Shown one piece after another: positions 1-9,512 of a DNA stretch of 64,000 nt; within the stretch, counting starts at the first letter, position 1, and every line of letters begins with the position of its first letter. Origin of the DNA: Synechococcus sp. AG-670-F04 (lineage in GTDB: Bacteria; Cyanobacteriota; Cyanobacteriia; PCC-6307; Cyanobiaceae). Location of the stretch: positions 1 to 64,000 of the forward strand of contig QCSN01000006.1 of NCBI GenBank assembly GCA_003211515.1. Direction: 5' to 3'. Below the pieces are notes generated by a model, which saw only the letters and a list, made by a program, of their open reading frames with translations, made no database searches and had not been told where the DNA came from. The position numbers and the translations under genes are program-made.

Positions 1-267
1 CGCCGGATAGGCCGGATTCCGGCGCTGAAACCCTTCCAACAGCGACAACCCTGTCACGGCTGTGAAACGACTGCCCACCCGCAGGAAGGGATATTTCAGA
101 CAATTGGTCAGAACAATCAGACCGACCAGGGCAAAGCCGAAGCGTGCCCCGGCGGTGGTCGAGGACATCAGGTGCGAACCACCAATACAGGCTGCTGCAA
201 ACAAAATTCCCGGGCCGATGCTCTTGCGCAAGGCAACGACACCTGAACCGGCCGCTTCCATGGCCAT
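1..267 (-). CDS. Nramp-family divalent metal transporter, 5' part
   Basis: The minus strand is open from an ATG at 267 to the window edge (89 codons), so only the N-terminus is present. It reads a short leader followed by GPGILFAAACIGGSHLMSST, which matches the first transmembrane helix of Nramp Mn2+/Fe2+ transporters (usual form GPG-hydrophobic-GGSH). A second hydrophobic helix (FALVGLIVLTN) and the KYPFLRVGSRF segment follow. A second in-frame ATG lies at 261. An inner-membrane proton-coupled metal importer is the likely role. It is divergent from flv3, with 83 bases between the two starts. The family call is fairly secure; the ion is not determinable here. Confidence 0.75.
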   Translation of the reverse strand, partial: MAMEAAGSGVVALRKSIGPGILFAAACIGGSHLMSSTTAGARFGFALVGLIVLTNCLKYPFLRVGSRFTAVTGLSLLEGFQRRNPAYPA

Positions 268-350
268 GGGATCTCTCGAGATCAATCCATCCTGCAGGGA
301 CAGCGACCCGGAAAGTCTTCGTACAGTCAACGCCGAAGAAGGCTGATTTC

Positions 351-2102
351 ATGGTCATTGCCCCCGTTGTCGAGTCGCGCCTGAGCCTGCAGAGCGAGGC
401 GATTGCCACGGACACGACCACCATCCGTTCTCTGGATTGGGATCGCAGTCGCTTCGACATCGAATTCGGCCTGCGGAACGGCACCACCTACAACGCATTT
501 CTCATTAGGGGCGAGCGCACCGCCCTGATCGACACCAGCCATGCCAAGTTTCGGGACACTTGGATACCTCTTCTGAAAAATCAGATCGATCCCAAATCGA
601 TAGATGTATTGATTGTGAGTCACACCGAACCCGACCATTCGGGGCTGATCGGTGACTTGATTGATCTCAATCCTGAGATTGAAATCGTGGGATCGAAAGT
701 GGCATTGCAATTTCTGAAAGATCAGGTTCACAGGCCTTTCCAATCCCGTGCCGTTAAATCAGGTGATGAGCTGAATCTCGGCACCAACCTGGAGAGCGGA
801 ATCGAGCACAGGTTCGAATTCCTCAGTGCCCCGAATCTGCACTGGCCCGACACGATTTTTTCGTTTGATCACGGCACTGGCATCCTCTACACCTGCGATG
901 CGTTTGGACTTCACTACTGCTCAGACGATCTCTTCGACAGCGATCCAGGGGCCATCGCTCCCGACTTTCGCTTTTATTACGACTGTTTGATGGGGCCCAA
1001 CGCCCGCAGCGTTCTGCAAGCCCTAAAACGCATGGACGGTTTGCCGGACATCAACACTGTTGCTGTTGGCCACGGTCCACTGCTGCGCCATCACCTCAGC
1101 CATTGGCTCGCCGATTACAAGGAATGGAGCAGCCAACGCAGCAAGGGTGAGAGCTATGCCGCAGTCTGTTATCTGAGCCAGTACGGCTTCTCCGATCGGA
1201 TCAGCCAGGCGATCGCCCACGGCATCGGAAAGGCAGAAGCCCAGGTGCAGCTCATCGACCTCCGGGCCACCGATGCCCAGGAACTGACGACACTGATCGG
1301 CGATGCCAAAGCCGTGGTCGCACCCACCTGGCCCGCGGAACCGGACGGCGACCTGCAGACAGCCATCGGGACCTTGCTTGCAGCACTGACCCCCAAGCAG
1401 CTGGTCGGCGTCTATGACGCCTTTGGCGGAAACGACGAGCCGATTGACGCGGTTGCTGATCAGCTGCGCAGCCAAGGACAGAAACAGGCCTTCGCGCCGC
1501 TACGCATTCGTCAGTTGCCCCAGGGCAGTGACTACCAACGCTGTGAGGAGGCTGGCACCGATCTCGGCCAGCTGCTCACAAAAGAGAAAACGATCGCAGC
1601 GATGAAGAGTTTGGATGGCGATCTCGACAAGGCCCTCGGCCGCCTGAGTGGGGGTCTGTATGTCGTGACCGCGAGCCAGGGGGACGGTGAGGCCCAGCGG
1701 CGGGGCGCGATGGTCGCCAGCTGGGTGAGTCAGGCGAGCTTCTCACCTCCTGGGATCACTGTTGCTGTGGCCAAAGACCGGGCGATTGAAGCCCTGATGC
1801 AAGTGGGCGACCGGTTTGTCCTCAACGTGCTGCGCCAGGACAACCACCAGGACTTATTGCGGCACTTTCTGAAGCGCTTCCCCCCCGGTGCCGATCGCTT
1901 CGCGGGCGTGAACCTGCTGGAGGGAGCGGCGCAGGGCGGGCCTGTGCTCAGTGAAGCCTTGGCCTTCCTGGGCTGCCAGGTGGAGCAGCGCATGGAGGGG
2001 CCGGACCACTGGATCATCTACGCCGTGGTGGAGCAGGGCAACGTGGCTGACGCCGACGCTGTCACCGCCGTACACCACCGCAAAGTGGGCAACCACTACT
2101 GA
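351..2102 (+). CDS. flv3: Flavodiiron protein Flv3 (canonical diiron site)
   Basis: A 583-residue cyanobacterial class C flavodiiron protein. Residues ~30-275 form the metallo-beta-lactamase domain with the diiron signature HTEPDH (H91, E93, D95, H96), plus the later LHWPDT, CDAFG and GHGP ligand regions. A flavodoxin domain follows (~285-430) and then the flavin reductase domain (~445-583, GAMVASWVSQASFSPPG). The start at 351 is preferred over upstream in-frame codons because AAGAAGG lies 9 bases before it and the protein then begins as expected. The family reduces O2 to water with electrons from photosystem I and works as an Flv1/Flv3 heteromer. The next gene starts on the base after its stop codon. 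The intact ligand set is why this copy is called Flv3 and its neighbour Flv1. Confidence 0.93.
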   Translation: MVIAPVVESRLSLQSEAIATDTTTIRSLDWDRSRFDIEFGLRNGTTYNAFLIRGERTALIDTSHAKFRDTWIPLLKNQIDPKSIDVLIVSHTEPDHSGLIGDLIDLNPEIEIVGSKVALQFLKDQVHRPFQSRAVKSGDELNLGTNLESGIEHRFEFLSAPNLHWPDTIFSFDHGTGILYTCDAFGLHYCSDDLFDSDPGAIAPDFRFYYDCLMGPNARSVLQALKRMDGLPDINTVAVGHGPLLRHHLSHWLADYKEWSSQRSKGESYAAVCYLSQYGFSDRISQAIAHGIGKAEAQVQLIDLRATDAQELTTLIGDAKAVVAPTWPAEPDGDLQTAIGTLLAALTPKQLVGVYDAFGGNDEPIDAVADQLRSQGQKQAFAPLRIRQLPQGSDYQRCEEAGTDLGQLLTKEKTIAAMKSLDGDLDKALGRLSGGLYVVTASQGDGEAQRRGAMVASWVSQASFSPPGITVAVAKDRAIEALMQVGDRFVLNVLRQDNHQDLLRHFLKRFPPGADRFAGVNLLEGAAQGGPVLSEALAFLGCQVEQRMEGPDHWIIYAVVEQGNVADADAVTAVHHRKVGNHY

Positions 2103-3905
2103 ATGATCGTGTCCAGCACCACTGACCAACGTCACACCATCCAATTGCCGATCGATGGAGGGGTGCTCAGCCTGCGTGGCCTGAGTCCGCGGCGTCATCG
2201 CTTTGAACTGGAATACGCCCTGGAGCGGGGCAGCACCGCCAACAGCTTTCTGTTCGAAGCGGACGACGACCATCCAGCTGTTCTGGTGCATCCCCCCGGA
2301 ACGGCGTACAGCGACGTGTTTCTTCCAGCGCTTGCGGACGTCCTCCCGAACTGTGACCAGCCGCTTCGGATCGTTGTCGGCCATGTAAACCCGAACAGGG
2401 TGGCTCTGCTTCGCAACCTGGCCGAAACCCACTCTCAACTTGAACTGATCGCCTCCAATGCTGGCGCCAAACTGCTGAGAGAACTCTGGAACCAGCGCAA
2501 ACCCACCCCACCGGGGCAGGGCACAGACCCACCACCGCTTCCGGACCTTCCACCCATGCGGGTGATCCGTCATGAAGAGACTCTTCCATTGGCGCATGGA
2601 CGAGATCTGCTGCTTCTGGCAGTTCCGACACCCCGATGGCCCGGAGGATTGCTCGCCTTTGAGGCAAGCCTCGGTCTCCTGATGAGCGACAAATTTTTCA
2701 GCGCCCATCTCTGCACCGACAACTGGGCTGAGACCAATCGCAGCAGCACGGACGAGGAGCGTCGGCATTTCTACGACTGCCTGATGGCCCCGATGGCTCG
2801 TCAGGTGGAGTCCCTGGTGGATCGTCTCGAGGAACTCGACATCCGCACGATTGCCCCGGGCCATGGTCCAGCCATCGACAGCAGCTGGAGGAGTTTGCTA
2901 AGCGATTACCGCCGCTGGGGAGAAAGCCACCAACAGGCCAGCTTGAATGTGGTTCTTCTGTACGCCAGCGCCTACGGCAATACGGCGGCCATTGCCGACG
3001 CCCTGGCCAAGGGCGTGAGCCGCACTGGGATCCGCGTGAACAGCCTCAACTGTGAATTCACCCCAAGCGACGAGCTGATCGCCTCGATTCATCAGGCAGA
3101 CGCCATCATGATCGGGTCGCCCACCCTGGGCGGTCATGCACCAACACCGGTCGTCTCTGCCCTTGGCACCCTGCTTGCGGAGGGCGACCGAAGCAAACCT
3201 GTCGGCGTGTTCGGCAGTTTCGGCTGGAGCGGTGAAGCGGTGGACCTCCTAGAGACCAAGCTGCGGGACGGTGGATTTCAGTTCGGATTCGAGCCGATTC
3301 GAGTCAAGTTCAGCCCGGATACAGCCAAGGTGAAGCAGCTGGAGGAAACCGGAACCCGCTTTGCACGCCAGTTACTGAAAGCCCAAAAGCGCGCACAACG
3401 GCGCAGTGCCGGTGGGCTGAGCGAAAGTCGCAGCGATCCGGCAGTGATCGCCCTCGGCCGTGTGATCGGATCCCTCTGTGTTTTAACGACCCGAAAAGGC
3501 GAACTCAGCGGCGCCATGGTCGCCAGCTGGGTGAGCCAAGCCAGCTTCTCTCCACCGGGGATCACCATCGCTGTAGCGAAGGATCGCGCCGTCGAAGCCC
3601 TGCTGCACAAAGGAGACCGTTTTGCATTGAACGTGCTGGCTGAAGGACGTGAAACCGGTCTGATGAGACAGTTTCTGCAGCCGTTCGACCCCGGTGCGGA
3701 CCGCTTTTCCGGGTTGGAGCTTCAGGACAGCCCAGCCGATCAGCCCCTTCTGCCCGATGCATTGGCCTGGCTTGAGGGGGAGGTGTCGCAGCGCATGGAG
3801 TGCGGTGACCACTGGCTGCTTTACGCCCGCGTCAATCACGGTGGAGTGTTTGACCTGACGGGTTCAACAGCTGTGCACCATCGCCGCAGTGGCGCCAACT
3901 ATTGA
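2103..3905 (+). CDS. flv1: Flavodiiron protein Flv1 (diiron ligands lost)
   Basis: 600 residues with the same three-domain order as Flv3: beta-lactamase-like, flavodoxin (~280-430, YASAYGNTAAIADAL) and flavin reductase (~450-600). The diiron motif is replaced by HVNPNR (residues 94-99), so only the first histidine of HxExDH remains. This is the known hallmark of Flv1-type partners. The ATG follows the flv3 TGA with no intervening base, so the pair is almost certainly co-transcribed and translationally coupled. It is expected to act only with Flv3 as a light-protective O2 photoreduction complex on the stromal side of thylakoids. The C-terminal reductase block GAMVASWVSQASFSPPG is identical in both proteins, which shows a tandem duplication origin. 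Confidence 0.92.
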   Translation: MIVSSTTDQRHTIQLPIDGGVLSLRGLSPRRHRFELEYALERGSTANSFLFEADDDHPAVLVHPPGTAYSDVFLPALADVLPNCDQPLRIVVGHVNPNRVALLRNLAETHSQLELIASNAGAKLLRELWNQRKPTPPGQGTDPPPLPDLPPMRVIRHEETLPLAHGRDLLLLAVPTPRWPGGLLAFEASLGLLMSDKFFSAHLCTDNWAETNRSSTDEERRHFYDCLMAPMARQVESLVDRLEELDIRTIAPGHGPAIDSSWRSLLSDYRRWGESHQQASLNVVLLYASAYGNTAAIADALAKGVSRTGIRVNSLNCEFTPSDELIASIHQADAIMIGSPTLGGHAPTPVVSALGTLLAEGDRSKPVGVFGSFGWSGEAVDLLETKLRDGGFQFGFEPIRVKFSPDTAKVKQLEETGTRFARQLLKAQKRAQRRSAGGLSESRSDPAVIALGRVIGSLCVLTTRKGELSGAMVASWVSQASFSPPGITIAVAKDRAVEALLHKGDRFALNVLAEGRETGLMRQFLQPFDPGADRFSGLELQDSPADQPLLPDALAWLEGEVSQRMECGDHWLLYARVNHGGVFDLTGSTAVHHRRSGANY

Positions 3906-4119
3906 GATCAGATCATGCACATCAACTGGCGTTGACGCTCTGACCAACGGGAGATCGACAACGCCATCGGTGACCGTAAGGGTTTCGGGCATCACAGCCT
4001 GACGGCCAGACGAAACAAGCCATGATCGATCGGGACGATCCTGGTTCAGATCAGCTAGCAGTGGGTTGTGGACCCATCTCAGGACGATCAGGATCAATAC
4101 AGAGGAATTGTTGAATCAA

Positions 4120-4644
4120 ATGGCTGACCAACCTGTTGACCTGCTCGTGATCGCGGCCAGCAATGGGGAAAATCTCAAGCTTGCAGAACGCTTTGTGGAG
4201 GGTGCATCCCCCAGAGGGGCAAGCTGCGAACTTCTGGACCTGACCACGCTGAGCTTACCGGTCTTCACACCAAGGATCAAAGGCGACACACCACCACAAG
4301 GTCTTTCTGCCCTTGAAAAGCAGTTGTCCAGGGCGCAGCGCTGGGTGATCTGTGCCCCGGAATACAACGGTTCAATCCCCCCTGTCCTGAGCAATGCAAT
4401 CGCATGGCTTTCTGTTCAGGGTTCCGATTTCCGCGCTCTCTTCAATGGTCGTCCTGTGGTCATTGCCAGCGTGTCGGGCAGTGGAGGAATGGAATTGCTG
4501 GTCAGCCTCAGGATCCAACTCATTCACCTCGGCGCCCAAGTAGTAGGCCGTCAGTTGCACAGCACAAAAAGCAAACCACCTCGCCAGGAGACCATCGATG
4601 ACCTGCTGGCACGCCTCCTGCAGCTCCAACCGTTGACCCTGTGA
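4120..4644 (+). CDS. NAD(P)H-dependent FMN reductase family protein
   Basis: 174 residues with a flavodoxin-like fold. The N-terminal phosphate-binding loop is AASNGENLKLAE and the family signature PEYNGSIPPVLSNAIAW sits near residue 80. Proteins of this SsuE/ChrR-like group reduce FMN or quinones with NAD(P)H in the cytosol. The ATG at 4120 is chosen because the motif then falls at the usual distance; a longer frame from 4066 adds 18 residues of no family character. AGAGG lies about 14 bases upstream. Its stop overlaps the GTG start of the pirin gene by four bases, so the two are probably one operon. Substrate is unknown. Confidence 0.85.
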   Translation: MADQPVDLLVIAASNGENLKLAERFVEGASPRGASCELLDLTTLSLPVFTPRIKGDTPPQGLSALEKQLSRAQRWVICAPEYNGSIPPVLSNAIAWLSVQGSDFRALFNGRPVVIASVSGSGGMELLVSLRIQLIHLGAQVVGRQLHSTKSKPPRQETIDDLLARLLQLQPLTL

Positions 4645-5372
4645 AACTTCGCCGCAGTTCCGAGCGCTTCCACAGTCAGAACGATTGGCTGGACTCCTGG
4701 CACAGTTTTGCTTTTGCTGATCACTACAGCCCGGATTGGAAGGGATTTGGCCCTTTGCGAGTCATCAATGACGACACCATTGCCGCTGGACGCGGGTTTG
4801 GCATGCACCCTCACCGCGATGTGGAAATCGTCACGGTGATGGTGGCTGGACGACTTACCCATCAGGACTCCATGGGGCATGAGGAGGTCCTGAACGCGGG
4901 AGAAGTGCAACGCATGAGCGCTGGAACCGGACTTGTTCACAGTGAAATGAACCGAGACGCTTCCGCCTGCAGGCTGATTCAGATCTGGATCGAACCCACA
5001 GACAACAACCTGCCACCGGCTTACGAACAGAAAGCGTTTGCGATCGGCCGGGAATGGACAGCCCTTCTGGATCCCAAAGGACAGCACGGAGCGATGGCCG
5101 TCGAGCAAACCGTTCAACTGTGGCGCGCTCAACCTCAGCCGGGTGATCGCCTATCGATACCCCGAATGGCAGAGGGATCAAAAATCTGGATGCAGGTCAT
5201 TGATGGAGCGATCGAATCGATGACTCAACAGGGAAAACAGATGCGCCTGGAACGAGGGGATGGCGTCGGCATCGATCGAGACGACCCAAGATTTGCGACG
5301 CTGATTGGGTCTGAATCAGGCGCTGACATCCTCCTGTTCAGCATGAGAGATACAGAGCAAGCAGGACACTAG
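4641..5372 (+). CDS. Pirin family protein
   Basis: 243 residues, GTG start overlapping the stop of the FMN reductase gene. Two cupin folds are expected. The N-terminal one carries the pirin metal motif (MHPHRDVEIVT near residue 56, then HSEMN near residue 101) and the SxRFHSQNDWLDSWHSF opening typical of YhaK/pirin proteins. Bacterial pirins bind iron or another metal; some have quercetin dioxygenase activity and others act as redox sensors. The tight coupling to an FMN reductase suggests a shared role in quinone or flavonoid-like redox handling, which is inference. The family assignment is secure. Confidence 0.88.
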   Translation: MKLRRSSERFHSQNDWLDSWHSFAFADHYSPDWKGFGPLRVINDDTIAAGRGFGMHPHRDVEIVTVMVAGRLTHQDSMGHEEVLNAGEVQRMSAGTGLVHSEMNRDASACRLIQIWIEPTDNNLPPAYEQKAFAIGREWTALLDPKGQHGAMAVEQTVQLWRAQPQPGDRLSIPRMAEGSKIWMQVIDGAIESMTQQGKQMRLERGDGVGIDRDDPRFATLIGSESGADILLFSMRDTEQAGH

Positions 5373-5374
5373 AT

Positions 5375-5566
5375 GTGGACAACCCAGCTCAATTTGGACG
5401 GTATCGTTTCATACAAACCGAGTCAATTGATACAGAGAAGGCATGGGTTGAAGTCGAAACATCGCAGTTGCCGTCAAGGGTCAGCTGCTTGAAGTTTGAA
5501 GATCAGAACCAAGCCGAAAAACTTTCCGTACAAACCGGCAACACCACATCTTGTGCGGTGAAATAA
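5375..5566 (+). CDS. Possible small ORF after pirin
   Basis: A 63-codon reading frame with a GTG start two bases after the pirin stop. The product is hydrophilic, with one pair of cysteines and no recognisable domain. Position suggests translational coupling. There is no own Shine-Dalgarno sequence and no recognised relative, so it may be a chance frame. Confidence 0.3.
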   Translation: MDNPAQFGRYRFIQTESIDTEKAWVEVETSQLPSRVSCLKFEDQNQAEKLSVQTGNTTSCAVK

Positions 5567-5608
5567 CGATGCCACGAATCAATGATCCCTCGAGCGATGG
5601 GATTTGTG

Positions 5609-5803
5609 ATGAATCATTCCGAAGCAATTCGCTACCGGGGCTTTCTCTTGCTCCCCCAAAACAATCAAAGCTGGTTGGTTCGCCCTGAACGAAGCCCAAT
5701 GGCCCTACTTCCATTCAGGACACCCACCTGCTCTCTTGAAGATGTCAAAGCGTTATTGGACTGGAGGCTTTCTCAGGAATCGATTGAAATCAAGGTGGCG
5801 TGA
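5609..5803 (+). CDS. Small conserved-type hypothetical protein (64 aa)
   Basis: The frame is taken from the ATG at 5609, although it is open from 5582. The product has a basic, aromatic-rich core (YRGFLLLPQNNQSWLVRPER, then LPFRTPTCSLEDVKALLDWR). This alternation of a beta-rich segment and a terminal amphipathic helix looks like a real folded protein, and it resembles small proteins of marine picocyanobacteria from memory. No function can be assigned. It is followed by a convergent small gene with a gap of only three bases. Confidence 0.6.
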   Translation: MNHSEAIRYRGFLLLPQNNQSWLVRPERSPMALLPFRTPTCSLEDVKALLDWRLSQESIEIKVA

Positions 5804-5806
5804 TCT

Positions 5807-6046
5807 TCAGGCTGCAGCCGGAGGGGGCGTTGGCGCTCCAGAAGGCTGCAGAGGGATGACAAGAGTGTGCCAATGAGCGGGTTTTGCCGGCCGGCTGCGC
5901 CTGGCTTGGCGAACACCGAAGGGAACCCTCACCACATTTGTGCCATCCACCTGCAGGGTATGACCGCGCTTGAAAGCCGATTCCAGCCCTTCGGGCAGAG
6001 GGGGAAGACTCGGTGATGGATTGGAATTGAGATTGATCCGATCCAT
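5807..6046 (-). CDS. Small proline-rich hypothetical protein (79 aa)
   Basis: The ATG at 6046 is preceded by GGAAG about five bases upstream, which supports the start. The product has a proline-rich N-terminus (PSPSLPPLPEG), a central segment FKRGHTLQVDGTNVVRVPFG that reads like a small beta hairpin, and a basic and then proline/alanine-rich tail. There is no signal peptide or membrane helix. It lies downstream of gcvP on the same strand (137 bases after its stop) and ends three bases from a convergent gene. Function unknown. Confidence 0.55.
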   Translation of the reverse strand: MDRINLNSNPSPSLPPLPEGLESAFKRGHTLQVDGTNVVRVPFGVRQARRSRPAKPAHWHTLVIPLQPSGAPTPPPAAA

Positions 6047-6183
6047 AGGTCTTCCGGGCTTACGCGCCAGTTGTCGGATAGTTTGATGACAAGCGCAAGG
6101 GGAACGCCCGAAATCAAACCAAATTTTCCGTTTTCCATGAAAATTTAACCTGCGCTGCGCCCGAAGACCAGATCAAAGAAGAC

Positions 6184-9057
6184 TCAAGCCGCCTCCGCAA
6201 GGTCTTCCACCGATGGACAGGTGCAGACAAGATTGCGGTCACCAAAAGCATTGTCAATCCGTGCGACAGCCGGCCAGATTTTGTTCTGCTCCTGCCCAGG
6301 CATCGGGAAAACGGCAACGGTCCGGCTGTAAGGACGATCCCAGTCATCGGCCAGGGCAGCTGCCATCGTGTGCGGCGCCCGCTTCAGGGGGTTGTTGAGG
6401 GGATCCATGCGACCGGATTCAATGTCCCTCGCCTCGGAGCGGATGGCGATCATGGCGTCGCAGAACCGATCCAGTTCACAAAGGCTTTCACTTTCCGTTG
6501 GCTCCACCATCACCGTGCCTGCAACAGGCCAACTGACGGTTGGGGCATGGAATCCGAAATCCATCAAACGTTTGGCAATGTCGTCCACATCGAGACCGGC
6601 ACTGCGCTTCAGGGGGCGAAGATCAAGAATGCATTCATGGGCTACACATCCCGTTGGTCCCCTGAACAGCACGGGGTAATGCTCGTCGAGACGATGCGCC
6701 AAGTAGTTCGCCGCGAGCAGAGCGACAGCACTGGCCTGACGGAGTGCCGTTGCTCCCATCATCCTTAAGTACATCCAACTGATCGGCAGGATGCCGGCAC
6801 TGCCCAAAGGAGCGGCCGACACGGGGCCGATCGCCGTTCCGGCAGATGTTGTGAGGGGATGCCCCGGCAGGAAAGGGGCAAGATGGGCCGCCACTCCGAT
6901 CGGACCGACCCCAGGACCACCCCCCCCATGGGGAATGCAGAACGTCTTGTGAAGATTCAAATGACAGACATCGGCGCCATAGGCCCCGGGCCTGCAGAGA
7001 CCAACCTGGGCGTTCAAGTTGGCTCCGTCGAGATACACCTGACCTCCGTTTTGATGGATCAAGTCGCAGATGCTCCGAATTCCTGGCTCAAAGACCCCAT
7101 GGGTTGAGGGGTAAGTGACCATCAGGGCGGCCAGGCGATCAGCGTGCTCGAGCACCCGTGCCGCAAGGTCCTCCTGATCGATGTTTCCCTCCTCGTCGCA
7201 GGCCACCGGCACAACACGCAAACCCGCCATCACCGCACTTGCAGGGTTGGTGCCGTGGGCACTGGTTGGGATCAGGCAAACATCACGATGGGATTCGTTG
7301 CGTGACAGGTGCCAGGCCCGGATCACCAGCAGCCCCGCGTATTCACCCTGAGATCCGGCATTGGGTTGAAGCGATACAGCAGAAAAACCCGTCAGCGCCG
7401 CCAACCAGGTTTCAAGATCCACTGCGAGGCGTGCGTAACCGGAGGACTGATCAGCAGGCGCGAAGGGATGAAGAGCTGCGAAATCCGGCCAGCTCACGGG
7501 CAGAAGTTCAGCAGCTGCGTTGAGCTTCATGGTGCAGCTTCCAAGCGGAATCATGCCGTGCACCAGGGACAGATCACGGCTGACCAGACGTTGGATGTAT
7601 CGCATCAGCTCCGTCTCGCTGCGGTACCGATGGAAGACCTCCTGCGTCAGCCAGGGACCGCTGCGGAGGGGAACGCCATCCAGATCCCCGGTCACGGTGG
7701 CGACAAGAGCCGGGGGATCCCGATCCACTGCAGCAGCCAGGGCACCGATCAGCGCCTTGAGTTCTTCATCGGTGCTGCATTCATCCAGTGCAATACCGAA
7801 GCCAGTCGCCTCAGCGAGGGCTGCCCCATGGGGGAGGACCTGAAGGTTGAAGCCCGCCGCCGCCGCTGCGCGATGCACGGCCGGCGCCCATGGAGTGTCC
7901 ACCACCAGGGAATCGAACCTTGGTTGAACCTCGAGAGGGAAACCCAGCGCTCGCAGTGCCGCTTCCAACCGCTGCCGACGAACAACAATTCGACGCGCAA
8001 TGGACGTCAAACCTTCCGGGCCGTGATGCACGGCGTAGAACGACGCCATTACAGCCAACAGCACTTGTGCCGTGCAGATGTTGCTCGTGGCCTTGTCGCG
8101 GCGGATGTGCTGCTCACGGGTCTGAAGAGCAAGTCTTAGAGCCGCTCGACCCTCAGCGTCTTTCGAACGGCCAACCAAGCGACCGGGAATCTGACGCTTG
8201 AAGGCATCCCGCGTTGCGAAGAAAGCAGCATGGGGTCCTCCGAATCCCATCGGTACACCCAATCGCTGGGCGCTGCCGACAGCGATGTCAGCACCCAGCT
8301 CCGCCACCGGAGCCATCAGGGTCTGGGCGAGGGGGTCGACTGCAACGGTGACCAGAGCACCGACGGCATGACACTCAGCGATCAATGACGTGGGATCCCA
8401 GAGACGCCCATCCGCCCCCGGCAATTGCAGGAGCATTCCGAAGACCTGCTCGTCGGGAACGACATCGTCAGGTTGAATCCGATCGAGCTGAATCCCAAGT
8501 GGTTGAGCACGGGTTTGAAGAACAGCCCAGGTCTGCGGCAAAACCGCCGCATCGACAAGAAAGCGTTTGGCCCCGGAACGTCGGCACACCGAATAACTCA
8601 ATGCCATCGCCTCAGCGGCCGCAGTTGCTTCGTCCAGCAACGAGGCATTGGCAATGGGCAGGCCCGTGAGCTCACTGATCAGGGTCTGAAAGTTGAGCAA
8701 GGCCTCAAGACGACCCTGGGCAATCTCCGCCTGGTATGGGGTGTATGCGGTGTACCAAGCCGGGTTTTCGAAGACGTGCCGTTGGATCAGCGCCGGCGTC
8801 GCTGTTCCGTGGTATCCGAGGCCGATGAGTGATCGGCGCCGTTGATTGGTTGCAGAGATGTCACGCAGGTCCTGCAACGCTGTGGCTTCATCGCAACCTG
8901 TCGGCAACACCTCGGCTGGTGGCTCTGAATCAAGGATGTCTCCGGGAACAACGTCTGCGATGAAGGCATCAAGATCGCTGTAGCCGAGTGCGGCAAGCAT
9001 CCGCTGCTGATCCTCTTCTCCGGGCCCGAGGTGGCGCTGCAGGAAAGGGGAAGACAA
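6184..9057 (-). CDS. gcvP: Glycine dehydrogenase (decarboxylating), P protein
   Basis: 957 residues, the usual full length for a fused GcvP homodimer subunit. The N-terminus [17 protein letters not shown] is diagnostic. The C-terminal half carries the PLP-lysine region [16 protein letters not shown] and the glycine-rich SHGTNP-type motif ([15 protein letters not shown]). The enzyme decarboxylates glycine and passes the aminomethyl group to the lipoyl arm of GcvH, the key step of the photorespiratory glycine cleavage system in cyanobacteria. It lies 54 bases downstream of gcvH on the same strand. No riboswitch-like leader was seen in front of either gene. Confidence 0.96.
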   Translation of the reverse strand: MSSPFLQRHLGPGEEDQQRMLAALGYSDLDAFIADVVPGDILDSEPPAEVLPTGCDEATALQDLRDISATNQRRRSLIGLGYHGTATPALIQRHVFENPAWYTAYTPYQAEIAQGRLEALLNFQTLISELTGLPIANASLLDEATAAAEAMALSYSVCRRSGAKRFLVDAAVLPQTWAVLQTRAQPLGIQLDRIQPDDVVPDEQVFGMLLQLPGADGRLWDPTSLIAECHAVGALVTVAVDPLAQTLMAPVAELGADIAVGSAQRLGVPMGFGGPHAAFFATRDAFKRQIPGRLVGRSKDAEGRAALRLALQTREQHIRRDKATSNICTAQVLLAVMASFYAVHHGPEGLTSIARRIVVRRQRLEAALRALGFPLEVQPRFDSLVVDTPWAPAVHRAAAAAGFNLQVLPHGAALAEATGFGIALDECSTDEELKALIGALAAAVDRDPPALVATVTGDLDGVPLRSGPWLTQEVFHRYRSETELMRYIQRLVSRDLSLVHGMIPLGSCTMKLNAAAELLPVSWPDFAALHPFAPADQSSGYARLAVDLETWLAALTGFSAVSLQPNAGSQGEYAGLLVIRAWHLSRNESHRDVCLIPTSAHGTNPASAVMAGLRVVPVACDEEGNIDQEDLAARVLEHADRLAALMVTYPSTHGVFEPGIRSICDLIHQNGGQVYLDGANLNAQVGLCRPGAYGADVCHLNLHKTFCIPHGGGGPGVGPIGVAAHLAPFLPGHPLTTSAGTAIGPVSAAPLGSAGILPISWMYLRMMGATALRQASAVALLAANYLAHRLDEHYPVLFRGPTGCVAHECILDLRPLKRSAGLDVDDIAKRLMDFGFHAPTVSWPVAGTVMVEPTESESLCELDRFCDAMIAIRSEARDIESGRMDPLNNPLKRAPHTMAAALADDWDRPYSRTVAVFPMPGQEQNKIWPAVARIDNAFGDRNLVCTCPSVEDLAEAA

Positions 9058-9111
9058 GTCCGCGGCCGCGTAAGTGCAGCAGATCGTAAAGAAGGATGAC
9101 CGGAACCGATG

Positions 9112-9501
9112 TCAGTCGGCATTCACCTTCATACCGTAGGCCGCCGCATCGAGCAGAGACTCCAGTTGAGTCAGGTCTTTGGGCCGCACAACGAGAAGCC
9201 ACCCCTCTCCATGGGGGTCGTTCTGCAATTGCTCCGGGCTGTCGAGAACAGCGTCGTTGCGTTCAACAACCTCTCCATCCAAAGGCGCATACATGTCCTC
9301 AACCGCCTTGACGGACTCAACGGAACCGAAGCTGCTGCCCTTGCTGAGATCAGCACCCACCTCTGGCAAGTCGACGAAAACGATGTCACCAAGCTGATCG
9401 ACGGCGAACGCGCTGATTCCAACCCGTACCAGTTCGCCATCAGCATTGGCGTACTCGTGGCTGTCGGCAAAGCGGAAGGAGGCAGGAAACTCGAACGCCA
9501 T
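9112..9501 (-). CDS. gcvH: Glycine cleavage system H protein
   Basis: 129 residues. The lipoylation site lies in the ESVKAVEDMYAP motif, with the lysine at about residue 65. The DIVFVDLPEVG strand and the NDPHGEGWL segment before the C-terminal helix are typical. It shuttles the methylamine group from GcvP to the T protein. Its start is only 11 bases from the end of the upstream PLP-enzyme gene and gcvP follows it. gcvT and the lipoamide dehydrogenase are not in this window. Confidence 0.95.
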   Translation of the reverse strand: MAFEFPASFRFADSHEYANADGELVRVGISAFAVDQLGDIVFVDLPEVGADLSKGSSFGSVESVKAVEDMYAPLDGEVVERNDAVLDSPEQLQNDPHGEGWLLVVRPKDLTQLESLLDAAAYGMKVNAD

Positions 9502-9512
9502 CGGTGAACGGT

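Noticed and set aside
3864-4097. Minus-strand frame of 77 codons at the end of flv1
   Set aside because: It overlaps flv1 and has no Shine-Dalgarno or recognised relative; a short segment looks protein-like but this is not enough.
9058-9111. Glycine riboswitch before gcvP
   Set aside because: The 54-base gap is too short for a riboswitch and has no matching structure.
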